Shown here one piece after another: positions 24,572 through 32,220 of a DNA stretch of 39,805 nt (position 1 is the stretch's first letter; the number at the start of each line of letters is the position of its first letter). The translations under genes were made by a program, and so were the position numbers. The notes beneath the pieces are model-generated. The model searched no databases. It saw only the letters and a program-made list of their open reading frames with translations, and was not told the origin of the DNA. This DNA is from JANQLU01 sp964434955 (GTDB lineage: Bacteria > Planctomycetota > Planctomycetia > Pirellulales > Pirellulaceae). The DNA is taken from assembly GCA_964434955.1 (NCBI GenBank), contig CAYSXI010000023.1:1-39805 (forward strand), read 5' to 3'.

Positions 24572-26464
24572 ATGAATCTCGCGACGACAAAAATCGAACA
24601 CGATTCGAGCTCCATGGCTTTGGCCGAACCTGAAGCAATGGATGAGCCCTCGGTTTATCGAATGCCAGGCGAATGCCGAATCGATTTGCCAAGACGAAAG
24701 CTGGGCCATATCTCGCGGTTTGGATGGCTTGGTATCTTGTTGGCCGCCATCATCTTTGTGGTGATGGTCTTTTGGATCACGGTGCCATTGGCGAAAGGCA
24801 TCAACAAACTTCAGGCGGGACAATTCGCCGGTGGCCTGATGGGTATCGGCTTCGCCGCGTTGAGTGTGTTCGGGATCATCTTTGCGATCAAGCTGGTCGC
24901 CGCCTCCATCGGAGTGATCAACGACAACACCCGCGCGTCGATTCTGATCAAAGACGACCTGCTGACGGTCACCGAATATTTTGGCCGATTTCGTTGGAAA
25001 CGAAGCCGCAAACTGAACTTGCTCAACGAACTCGTGATTGAAAACCCGGTCGACAAGCGGGCTTCGGATCTGGCCGGACTGATGCTTCTGGACGTGGTGA
25101 CACTTAAAGCCAATTTGAACGCCAAAGAAGGTGAGTTCTTCACCTTGTTGCTCGGCTATCCCAAACCTTTGGTCTACAAGTCAGCCAAACTGATTAGCGA
25201 CGTCATCGAAAAAAACTTCGTCAACGAAGAAACACTCGCTCATTGGGAAAACAATGAATTCGAGTTTGAAGGGCCGCAAAGTATCCAGGAGGCACGCGCT
25301 CGAGCAAAAGGGGCGTCGAGCCGCAAGAAGCGGATTGCGATCGTCGATGAAACCGTCCCGGGTCCACGCCGTTTTCCGAAGCCCGACGATTCAAAAATCG
25401 ACGTGGCGGATCATTCGCACGCACAGATCTACACGATCGGGCCCAATAGCTTTGCAGGAAATGGTCGTGGTTTATTGGTCGCGAGCATCATTTGGCTTTC
25501 CCTGACGACGCTTGTTACCGTTGTCCTGATCACCAAACTGGCCATGGGCGATGCGACCGGGTGGGAAACCTGGGCCGGATTGTTTGCCTTTTGGATAATC
25601 GGGTTTTCCTTTCTTGCCGCAGGCGTCAACAAGTCCTCGAAGGTCACGACAATAGGAGTTTCTTCCGAAAGCCTGTGGATTCAAAAGAAGTCGAAGCTTG
25701 GCGAGCGGGTCCTTGAGATTCCGGTGAGTCAGATTTCAGAAATCGACTACATGCCGAAGCGAAGTCAAACCGAAGACGAAGAAGAGCCAACGATTTTCGT
25801 CAAAAAGACAGACGAAAAGAATCAAACTTTGGTCAAGCATCTCGGCCTCGACGAGATGCGATGGCTTACGGCGGAAATCAATTTTCATCTGGAGCTGCCA
25901 CGCGACAATCATTTACCGACCGACTGGGCGGCAACCAAGAAGGATATTGCGGTTCGTAATCCAGCGGTTGCCCAACGAGTTCGCGTTGAGGAATCAAAGC
26001 TGGGCAAGCGGATATTTGTTCCCCGTGCAAACTCGATGAATGTGATGCCGATCTTGATTGGGTTCGGAGTCGTATTTCTGATCGGAGTCGTTATTGCCGC
26101 AGTGGCCGCAGCGAAAGCGTTCTCGATATTCGGCGTGGCGCTGGTTGCGATCTTGATTGGTTTGTCCGGCGTCTTTTGGGTGACGTTGCTGGCCATGCGA
26201 TGTTTCGAATTTGAAGTCGACGAGGCCAAGTTGACCGTCCGGCGAGTCGGAGTTTTTGGGCAACGGTCGATCTCGTTTCTCCGCGGCGAAGGCCTTGAGG
26301 TTCGACCCAATTTTGGCGAAGCCAGCGAGCGGCCCTATTACTTGATCATCAAGACTCCGTCGCAAACGGAATGTTTCCTGTTCGAACGAAGCCGAGATGA
26401 AATTCAGTTGGTGGCGGCGACGCTAAACCTGTGGTTGGAGATGCCTCCGCAGATCGGCCGGTGA
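24572..26464 (+). CDS. Multi-spanning membrane protein of unknown function
   Basis: The 630-residue protein has about six membrane segments in three pairs (roughly 50-75 and 87-113, 295-320 and 332-350, 490-515 and 520-548). Between them lie soluble parts with PH-like beta patterns (ILIKDDLLTVTEYFGRFRWK, then GVSSESLWIQKKSKLGERVL, then FEVDEAKLTVRRVGVFGQR). The architecture looks like three repeats of 'TM pair plus bacterial PH-like domain', which suggests an internally triplicated membrane protein. No enzyme motif is visible. The start is the ATG at 24572, with only a weak ribosome binding site; one at 24617 is also possible. It is followed by the 26.5-kb assembly gap. Function unknown. Confidence 0.75.
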   Translation: MNLATTKIEHDSSSMALAEPEAMDEPSVYRMPGECRIDLPRRKLGHISRFGWLGILLAAIIFVVMVFWITVPLAKGINKLQAGQFAGGLMGIGFAALSVFGIIFAIKLVAASIGVINDNTRASILIKDDLLTVTEYFGRFRWKRSRKLNLLNELVIENPVDKRASDLAGLMLLDVVTLKANLNAKEGEFFTLLLGYPKPLVYKSAKLISDVIEKNFVNEETLAHWENNEFEFEGPQSIQEARARAKGASSRKKRIAIVDETVPGPRRFPKPDDSKIDVADHSHAQIYTIGPNSFAGNGRGLLVASIIWLSLTTLVTVVLITKLAMGDATGWETWAGLFAFWIIGFSFLAAGVNKSSKVTTIGVSSESLWIQKKSKLGERVLEIPVSQISEIDYMPKRSQTEDEEEPTIFVKKTDEKNQTLVKHLGLDEMRWLTAEINFHLELPRDNHLPTDWAATKKDIAVRNPAVAQRVRVEESKLGKRIFVPRANSMNVMPILIGFGVVFLIGVVIAAVAAAKAFSIFGVALVAILIGLSGVFWVTLLAMRCFEFEVDEAKLTVRRVGVFGQRSISFLRGEGLEVRPNFGEASERPYYLIIKTPSQTECFLFERSRDEIQLVAATLNLWLEMPPQIGR

Positions 26465-26556
26465 TCAGGCTTGCCGTTTGAGAAGCCAAATCAGTTGATG
26501 GGTGACGGTTGGTTGGGTTAGAGGTGGGGGTGAGGCGACTTGCCGGGGGAGCCAAC

Positions 26557-26580
26557 CACTCGCTTGCGCTTCGTGCTTGT
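26557..26580. repeat. 24-bp repeat at left edge of the gap
   Basis: The sequence, beginning CACTCGCTTGCGCTTCG, runs straight into the N run. It is identical to 26681-26704 and resembles the reverse complement of the dispersed repeat at 20.8 kb. Confidence 0.85.
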
Positions 26581-26680
26581 NNNNNNNNNNNNNNNNNNNN
26601 NNNNNNNNNNNNNNNNNNNNNNNNNNNNNNNNNNNNNNNNNNNNNNNNNNNNNNNNNNNNNNNNNNNNNNNNNNNNNNNN
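26581..26680. other. Assembly gap (100 N)
   Basis: Exactly 100 unknown bases, probably a placeholder of standard size and not a measured length. Both flanks end in the same 24-base sequence. Confidence 0.98.
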
Positions 26681-26704
26681 CACTCGCTTGCGCTTCGTGC
26701 TTGT
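26681..26704. repeat. 24-bp repeat at right edge of the gap
   Basis: It is an identical copy of 26557-26580, starting at the first base after the gap. Confidence 0.85.
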
Positions 26705-26740
26705 ATTGTCTTTGGGTGGCGACTTAACTCACTCGTGCTC

Positions 26741-26820
26741 TATTTCCCATTCATCAACACTTCTTCCTTTTCACCAATGCTTCTTCCTTTTCACCAATGC
26801 TTCTTTCTATTCATCAATGC
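26741..26820. repeat. 20-bp tandem repeat, four units
   Basis: The units at 26761-26780 and 26781-26800 are identical (TTCTTCCTTTTCACCAATGC). Degenerate copies flank them at 26741-26760 and 26801-26820. The last 30 bases overlap the 3' end of the minus-strand gene, including its stop codon. Confidence 0.85.
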
Positions 26821-28056
26821 TTCGGCCTGCTTTTGCATTTCATCCAACTTTAGAATCTTGGCGCAGCGCATTCGAACTTCGGTGTCGGCGTTTTTCATGG
26901 CTTCCTGAAGGGGCTTGAGTGCGGGGCCGCCGATTTGCCGAAGCTGCTTGTCGGCCTGAGACCGTGTCGCATAATCGCGGGCACCAAGTTGTTTAATCAG
27001 CTGCGCGATTTTTTCGTTCAATTCGGGCTCCAAATGATGGTGAACGACAATTCCCAGCCGCACGAATTCTTTTGGTTTGGGTTTGATCACCGTCGGAAGC
27101 CAGGCATCGTAAGTCTTCGGGTCGATGCGGAAGAAGATCGTCAGTCCTTTTTGGCGAAACAGTCCTTCGTCCCAAATCTTCAACAACGAATGGGCTTCGT
27201 CGCGATAAAGTCCCGCAGCCACCATCTTTTCGAGATATTGTTCGGGAAGACGGGAAAGCGTTTTTTCGTCAGCTTCCCGCATCGTCAATTGGGTTTCTTG
27301 TTTGCCGCTCTTGATGGTTTCAAGTTGCCCGAGATAGATCTTGCCATCGCGGCGTTCGATGGCGACCAGGTCATACCAACCGTTTCTCAAATCCGTTTTG
27401 ATCGCGATGCCGTGCTTCGTGCGATCGACGAGTGGGTGCGGCGGCGCTTTCATCAAACCATCGTAATAGACAAAGTTCTCGCGTTCGGCCTGGTGGCCCA
27501 AACGATGCAGGCCTCCGACGGTCATGACATCCGCCGATTTGACTTCTCGCAAATGCTGAAGCCAGTGGTCTTTCGGGACTTCGCGCTGTTTGGCATCCCG
27601 GTGGTTCAACTTGATCATGAAGAGCAGGTAGGAGAGAACGTCTCCTTTCTCCTTTTCTACTAATGGCTGGCTCCATCCGCCCTGACTCGGGTGTTCGGCG
27701 GGAGGCCACCAGATCAACGGTCTTCCATTGGCGAAACGAATCTTGAGCAAGACCTCCATTTTGTTCTTGGAATGAAAGAACACGACCGGCTTGCGAACCG
27801 GTCCCCGGTAGGCCAGCTTTTCCCGCGGCCAATATCCGTGAAAGAAGTCAGGGAAGCTGCTCCACTCGACCAGCATGTCCTGCTTGAGCCATAACGCGTC
27901 GCGTGGCGCCGAGAACACTCCCCATTCATGGACTTTTAGATCGTGGTCGAGCGGTTTCGGTTCCTGCCCCAGAACGGAATTTGGGCTTGGGCACGCGATC
28001 GCCAAAAAGTTAACAAGGGTGATCGCGGCGACCAGCGTGACTTGTTTGAACGACAT
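26791..28056 (-). CDS. Secreted protein with C-terminal HEAT-like segment
   Basis: The ATG at 28056 is chosen because it starts a signal peptide (SFKQVTLVAAITLVNFLAIA, probable cleavage near VLGQ); the longer frame upstream has no protein-like features. The mature part (about 30-330) begins LKVHEWGVFSAPRDAL and contains conserved-looking patches (PVVFFHSKNKMEVLLKIRF, VGGLHRLGHQAERENFVYYDG). The stretch RLPEQYLEKMVAAGLYRDEA, followed by LLKIWDEGLF, looks like a helical region common in planctomycete secreted proteins. The C-terminal 60 residues (DYATRSQADKQLRQIGGPALKPLQEAMKNADTEV in outline) read as a HEAT-like repeat. No catalytic motif is recognised. The stop codon lies within a 20-bp tandem repeat. 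Confidence 0.7.
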   Translation of the reverse strand: MSFKQVTLVAAITLVNFLAIACPSPNSVLGQEPKPLDHDLKVHEWGVFSAPRDALWLKQDMLVEWSSFPDFFHGYWPREKLAYRGPVRKPVVFFHSKNKMEVLLKIRFANGRPLIWWPPAEHPSQGGWSQPLVEKEKGDVLSYLLFMIKLNHRDAKQREVPKDHWLQHLREVKSADVMTVGGLHRLGHQAERENFVYYDGLMKAPPHPLVDRTKHGIAIKTDLRNGWYDLVAIERRDGKIYLGQLETIKSGKQETQLTMREADEKTLSRLPEQYLEKMVAAGLYRDEAHSLLKIWDEGLFRQKGLTIFFRIDPKTYDAWLPTVIKPKPKEFVRLGIVVHHHLEPELNEKIAQLIKQLGARDYATRSQADKQLRQIGGPALKPLQEAMKNADTEVRMRCAKILKLDEMQKQAEALMNRKKHW

Positions 28057-28126
28057 CGTTAGCTTCCAAGTTTGAAGGCGAGTTCGGTTGGGGGCGTATC
28101 GAAATGCAACGAAGGACAAAAGCCAA

Positions 28127-28966
28127 TCAAAGACGTTTGACCAGGTCTTGGACGATTGCCAGCAAACGCGGTTCCGCCACTTTTGCGGAATCAACCACTT
28201 CCTGCCCCGAAGTCTCTTGCAGTTGGTCGGGATTGGCCAGGTTCGTAATCACCGAGATGGCAAGGACTTTCATTGCGAACAGCCGCGCGGCCGCAATTTC
28301 GCCGATCGTGGACATTCCCACCGCGTCACAGCCGGTTCGCCGAAGCATTCGGATTTCCGCTCGGGTTTCGTAATTCGGGCCAAGCAAACCGGCGTAAACA
28401 CCGCGATCCATACTGAAACCTTCTCGGCGGGCAACCTGGATCGCCTGATCAATTAGTTGATGATCCATGACCTCATCACTCCGCCGAATGCAGCGATGCG
28501 CGGACTCGGGCCCGGCGAGTTGCCCAAATCGAAAGGAAGTCAGGTTCATGAAATCAACATGACTTGTGATGGCCATCAGGTCGCCAACGGCAAATTTCGG
28601 GTTAAGCCCACCGGCGGCGTTGGTAATGAGAACGCGATCGATACCGAGCGCGTGAAACAAGTGGATGGGAAGCGTGACCCTTTCGAAAGAATGGCCTTCG
28701 TAGGGATGGAAACGTCCTTTCAAGGCGACCACATTTTGACCGCGAATGGTTCCGCAAACCAACTTTCCGCTGTGTCCAATCGCGGTGCTGCTTGGGAAAT
28801 TGGGAATCGATTCGTAATCGATCGACTCATCGACCTGAATGGAGTCCGCGATCTGACCGGAGCCGGTGCCGAGTATGATTCCCAGCAAAGGTTGCTTGCT
28901 CCAAAGGCGCTGAACAAACTTTGCCGAATCGATGACATCGGGATTGAGCGGACTCGATAGGGTCAC
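28127..28966 (-). CDS. Purine nucleoside phosphorylase, paralogue 2 (Asn type)
   Basis: Trimeric purine nucleoside phosphorylases cleave purine nucleosides with phosphate to base and ribose-1-phosphate in purine salvage. The 279-residue protein has LGIILGTGSGQIAD (phosphate loop), GRFHPYEGHSFERVTLP, LITNAAGGLNPKFAVGDLM, GLLGPNYETRAEIR (Glu200, purine ring contact), VGMSTIGEIAAAR and SVITNLA. Asn242 in this last motif is the classic 6-oxopurine-selecting residue. The start is a GTG at 28966 that overlaps the stop of the upstream paralogue (GTGA), so translation is coupled. The product should prefer inosine and guanosine, by family knowledge. Confidence 0.92.
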   Translation of the reverse strand: MTLSSPLNPDVIDSAKFVQRLWSKQPLLGIILGTGSGQIADSIQVDESIDYESIPNFPSSTAIGHSGKLVCGTIRGQNVVALKGRFHPYEGHSFERVTLPIHLFHALGIDRVLITNAAGGLNPKFAVGDLMAITSHVDFMNLTSFRFGQLAGPESAHRCIRRSDEVMDHQLIDQAIQVARREGFSMDRGVYAGLLGPNYETRAEIRMLRRTGCDAVGMSTIGEIAAARLFAMKVLAISVITNLANPDQLQETSGQEVVDSAKVAEPRLLAIVQDLVKRL

Positions 28967-29793
28967 GACTTGGCTTCTTCCGCGAGGACCCCAGTCACAA
29001 GTTTTGTCAGCCGCGGGGCGGCTTCATTGGCAATCGCAACGATTTCGTTGACATCCGCGGGTTTGAGCGCGTCCGCAAGGCACATGTCGGTGATGACCGA
29101 AAAACCGACGACTCGCATCGACGAATGAACGGCAACGATAACTTCGGGAACCGTTGACATGCCAACGACATCGGCACCGATGGTCCGCAGGAATCGATAC
29201 TCGGCTCGCGTCTCCAGGTTGGGCCCCGCCACGGCGACAAAGACCCCCTTATGCGCAACGATGTCTTCCTTGCGGGCGATCGTCAAAGCGCGATCAATAA
29301 GCTTGTGGCAGTAAGGCTCACACATGTCTGGGAAACGAGGTCCAAGATCATCATCGTTGATCCCGATCAGCGGATTGTCACCCATCAAGTTGATATGGTC
29401 TTCAATCATCATGATATCGCCGCATTGATAGTTGGGGTTAAGACCACCACATGCATTTGAGACGACAAGCAAATCGGCTCCGAGAGCTTTCATGACCCGG
29501 ACCGGCAGAGTGATTTGCTTGAGGGGATAGCCCTCATACATATGAAAGCGGCCTTCCATTGCGACGATCGGAAGCCCGGCCAACGTTCCGCATACCAATC
29601 GTCCCCGATGGCTGAGTGCGGTGGAAACAGCAAAGTGCGGGATCTCTTCGTATTCAATCGAAGCTTCGACTTCAATCTGCTCGGCGAGCGGGCCAAGTCC
29701 GGTACCAAGTACAACGCCCGCACGAGGTTTCACGGACCATTGTGATTGTATGAAGGATACGGCTTCGTCAATTTTTGGTTTCAAATCAAGCAT
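28963..29793 (-). CDS. Purine nucleoside phosphorylase, paralogue 1 (Asp type)
   Basis: The 276-residue protein is a second full-length member of the trimeric phosphorylase family: AGVVLGTGLGPLAEQI, GRFHMYEGYPLKQITLP, VVSNACGGLNPNYQCGD, VAGPNLETRAEYR (Glu194), VGMSTVPEV and SVITDMCLAD. The position that is Asn in its neighbour is Asp236 here; in the family, Asp at this site is linked to 6-aminopurine substrates in MTA phosphorylase, but some bacterial clades of ordinary phosphorylases also carry ITDxC, so specificity is uncertain. The ATG at 29793 is clear. It is the first gene of the pair and overlaps the second by four bases. Confidence 0.92.
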   Translation of the reverse strand: MLDLKPKIDEAVSFIQSQWSVKPRAGVVLGTGLGPLAEQIEVEASIEYEEIPHFAVSTALSHRGRLVCGTLAGLPIVAMEGRFHMYEGYPLKQITLPVRVMKALGADLLVVSNACGGLNPNYQCGDIMMIEDHINLMGDNPLIGINDDDLGPRFPDMCEPYCHKLIDRALTIARKEDIVAHKGVFVAVAGPNLETRAEYRFLRTIGADVVGMSTVPEVIVAVHSSMRVVGFSVITDMCLADALKPADVNEIVAIANEAAPRLTKLVTGVLAEEAKS

Positions 29794-29862
29794 CGAATCG
29801 GCGATTCAGGTTGAGTGAGTATCGTATTCAAAGAGAGTTCACTATCCCCCAACCGGCATTCA

Positions 29863-29900
29863 ATGTCTAGTTGTGGGAATGATGTCTCGTTGTGGAAATG
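29863..29900. repeat. 19-bp tandem duplication
   Basis: Units 29863-29881 (ATGTCTAGTTGTGGGAATG) and 29882-29900 (ATGTCTCGTTGTGGAAATG) are directly adjacent and differ at two positions. It lies 70-107 bases upstream of the phosphorylase start on the minus strand. Confidence 0.85.
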
Positions 29901-30045
29901 AGGACGTGCAGGTTGGCGAGACGACGAACATCACTAACCTGATCAGGCGCTAATTCTAGCTGCCACCGCAACGTGGTGAACGGGCGGAATTTGAACCGGC
30001 CCGGAATTTGAAACTGCGTCGAACTTGAGTGACAAACAATCGGCC

Positions 30046-30075
30046 CGACGGGTCCGTTTGCCGGCGGGCCCGTCG
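30046..30075 (-). terminator. GC-rich hairpin, possible terminator
   Basis: CGACGGGTCCG (30046-30056) pairs with CGGGCCCGTCG (30065-30075) over 11 positions with one G-T pair and an eight-base loop. It sits 40 bases downstream of the minus-strand gene ending at 30115. The downstream side is only modestly T-rich, so termination is likely but not certain. Confidence 0.5.
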
Positions 30076-30114
30076 AAAGCGGTTCGTCGCTGAATGGGAT
30101 GGTAACTGCTCTTG

Positions 30115-31554
30115 CTATCGAGAACGAATGGTCTCATCGGCTTCGCGAGCTTGACGGGCTTCGTCGGCGCTGCGAATCAGAAGCGAGTCAATCAGCTTGA
30201 GTTCGGTACCGCGAACGGAATCGATCAATTCGGATTCCGTCGTAATGATGCACATGGCCCGCAAGCCATTGGATTGCGAAACGTGATAGTAGATCCAGGT
30301 CAGCGGAACTCCCGACTGTTCGCCCGTGACTTCGACCTCAAAAATGCGATTTCCAGACGTCGTTTTTCGTGCCCGAGAATCGGTCAGTTGACCACTTTCC
30401 CCGACCGCTTGCTGGACATTCTTTTTGAAGTCTTCGATCGTGTAGTCATCCGCTTCGCCCAATCGAGGCATGGGGATAACGTTGCACTGACCGAGTACCT
30501 GGCCATCATCCAGAAGTCGTAGAACCATCAACTCCGGTGAATTGATGACCGATCGCCAACGTCGATCGTGAACAAATTGAATTGTCTTAAGAGGGCTTTC
30601 AAGTATCAGGTCGCTGCTGATTGAACGATGTCCCCGGATCTTGGTGATATTTGATTTCGTCAATCGGTCTGGCGCGTTGCGCGGGGTGATGTCCGCTTCG
30701 ATCTTGATCAACACGTCAAAGCCAGGGCCGACCTGGCCTTCGTCTTTCTTGTGGCGGATCGTCAATTCCACGCTCTCAACCCGCTTGGTCGTTCGATTGG
30801 CGACCAATTTGCCAGTGACTCGAACGCCACAACTCGCGTCATCCGCGACGCCATTGACGTTACCAAAGAGCGAAATCGTTGCCAGCTTTCCGCGGACATT
30901 TGTGACCTTGATTTCAATGTTGGACTCTTCGATCGAATCCAGAAGCAAGATATCGGCAAGGACTTCCGCGTTGGGCTCCCAAGCTTTGCCTTCTTCGAGT
31001 TCTTTTCCGGCAATCAATTGATCAACGATCATTGAGTTACCGGGGATGTCGATGAGTTGCCATTGTTTTTGGGTCAAACGACTTTGCAACGAAGCAATCG
31101 CCACGCGGTCGACAACGTTCTTTTTGATGATGCGATTAAACAGGACGTAACGGTTCGCATCCGGCAAGATGGACTTGCTGGCTTTGCCATTGATATCGAT
31201 GTTGGCGGCGCATTCATCGTAGTAGCGAACGCTGCGGATCCCGGAAGCGGATTCCTGAACCAATTCCTCGTAATTGAAATCCGCCTTGATCTTCATTGGC
31301 ACCACATTTGCGTTACTATTCTCCTGTTCATCTGCCGTTTCGGCAGGTGTGGAAACGACGTTTCCACGAATTTCCATTCGAACTGAGACGTTTTGATATT
31401 TTGTTGCCGTTTTTTGGAAGGTTTTCGCGTTTAAAGATTGTGGAAACCAAACGAAAACGATCGAGATCAACGTGAGATGAATTGTCCATTTTGAGATTTG
31501 GCGGACCAATTTACCCTTGGACGAGTTCTCTAAGAGTCGGAAATGAGTGTTCAT
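30115..31554 (-). CDS. Secreted protein of unknown function
   Basis: The ATG at 31554 is preferred: it is followed by a basic region and a hydrophobic segment (WTIHLTLISIVFVWFPQSL) with probable cleavage at LNAK (about 43). The 479-residue protein is rich in beta-type segments. Its centre (about 185-305) has charged stretches around LAGKELEEGKAWEPNAEVLA and a pattern VTGKLVANRTTKRVESVEL; the later part has GHRSISSDLILESPLKTIQFVHDRRW and LRLLDDGQVLGQCNVIPMPRL. No catalytic or binding motif is recognised. The overall shape suggests a periplasmic beta-rich protein. It lies divergent from the sigma-factor gene, separated by a 666-base region. Confidence 0.7.
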   Translation of the reverse strand: MNTHFRLLENSSKGKLVRQISKWTIHLTLISIVFVWFPQSLNAKTFQKTATKYQNVSVRMEIRGNVVSTPAETADEQENSNANVVPMKIKADFNYEELVQESASGIRSVRYYDECAANIDINGKASKSILPDANRYVLFNRIIKKNVVDRVAIASLQSRLTQKQWQLIDIPGNSMIVDQLIAGKELEEGKAWEPNAEVLADILLLDSIEESNIEIKVTNVRGKLATISLFGNVNGVADDASCGVRVTGKLVANRTTKRVESVELTIRHKKDEGQVGPGFDVLIKIEADITPRNAPDRLTKSNITKIRGHRSISSDLILESPLKTIQFVHDRRWRSVINSPELMVLRLLDDGQVLGQCNVIPMPRLGEADDYTIEDFKKNVQQAVGESGQLTDSRARKTTSGNRIFEVEVTGEQSGVPLTWIYYHVSQSNGLRAMCIITTESELIDSVRGTELKLIDSLLIRSADEARQAREADETIRSR

Positions 31555-31869
31555 AGGTCTTGTATTGAAAATAAATCTCAAGATGGGACGAATAACCAAG
31601 TGCGCCTTGGGGTTAGATAAACAGACACATCATCTCAATCGGCGGTTTCGGGCTCAAATATTGAGCGATACCTTGATCCCCCTGAATTGGGGGTTGAAAA
31701 AGGAGTGAAACAAGATTGGCCATTTGGGAGGTAACTAACAAGCAGCCAAGAGCTAACGACCGAAGGGTTGCCTAAAAAACCGTTTGAATTCGGTTAATTT
31801 GACAATTCGACCGATTTGCGGCGCGAACCTCTGAGAATCCAGACGTTCTACCAATCGCCAGCGCGGTAA

Positions 31870-32108
31870 AATTGAATAGCAGCTAGCGTTAGTCACTTAA
31901 CCTGTTTGCAGTTATTAACTTAGCCACGTCCAACTTTTTGAAGAAATCGCGGTATACAGAACAGAAGGATGGAACAAATCGTAGTCCTAAGCGAGTCAGT
32001 TAAGCACAGGCTTGCCTGGACATGAGTTGTGAGCGAACTAGCAAAGAAAATGAAATTTGTTGGTAGCGAACAGAACTCAGCCGGCTCAATGGATCTGGGC
32101 CTTTTTTT
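31870..32108 (+). ncRNA. Candidate small RNA or sigma-gene leader
   Basis: A TAAAAT sequence near 31867 could be a -10 box, but no good -35 is seen. Downstream are a CAGGC/GCCTG hairpin (32007-32018) and a longer element in which GAGTT (32024-32028) pairs with AACTC (32074-32078). Inside this, CTA and GCAAA pair with TAG and TTTGT around 32038-32066. The element ends at a terminator with seven T. It may be an independent RNA or the attenuated leader of the sigma factor. The family is not recognised, and both ends are uncertain. Confidence 0.35.
32083..32108 (+). terminator. Intrinsic terminator before the sigma-factor gene
   Basis: GGCTCA (32083-32088) pairs with TGGGCC (32096-32101), with one G-T pair and a seven-base loop, followed by TTTTTTT. 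It lies 113 bases before the start of the sigma-factor gene in the same direction. Confidence 0.65.
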
Positions 32109-32220
32109 GAAACGGATTTCGAAAGGAATTGAATGTCAACGACGTCTCACATGAGATGACAATTGTCTCGAGAAGTTTTTGACGCTTTTCCTCTAAGAAA
32201 GCCCCCCGGAACAGAGATCG

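Larger units (their letters stand above)
26465..26790. other. Intergenic region containing an assembly gap
   Basis: No gene is supported. The region holds a dispersed repeat on each side of 100 N bases and the beginning of a 20-bp tandem repeat at its right end. Frames reading across the N run are meaningless. Confidence 0.8.
29794..30114. other. 321-base intergenic region
   Basis: No gene is supported. It contains a 19-bp tandem duplication (29863-29900) in the upstream region of the phosphorylase pair and a GC-rich hairpin (30046-30075) near the end of the minus-strand gene at 30115. The promoter of the phosphorylase operon should lie here but is not recognisable. Confidence 0.6.
31555..32220. 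other. 666-base divergent region with RNA structure
   Basis: It separates the minus-strand secreted protein from the plus-strand sigma factor, one of the longest gene-free stretches in the window. It holds a small CCCCC/GGGGG hairpin (31678-31693), a structured stretch ending in a terminator (31870-32108), and a cluster of palindromes near 32145-32173. No coding sequence is supported. Confidence 0.6.

Noticed and set aside
26502..26918. Open frames crossing the N run
   Set aside because: They exist only because unknown bases carry no stops; flanking translations are repeat-derived.
31678..31693. CCCCC/GGGGG hairpin as a terminator
   Set aside because: Only five pairs, with no T-run on either strand, and it lies upstream of both divergent genes.
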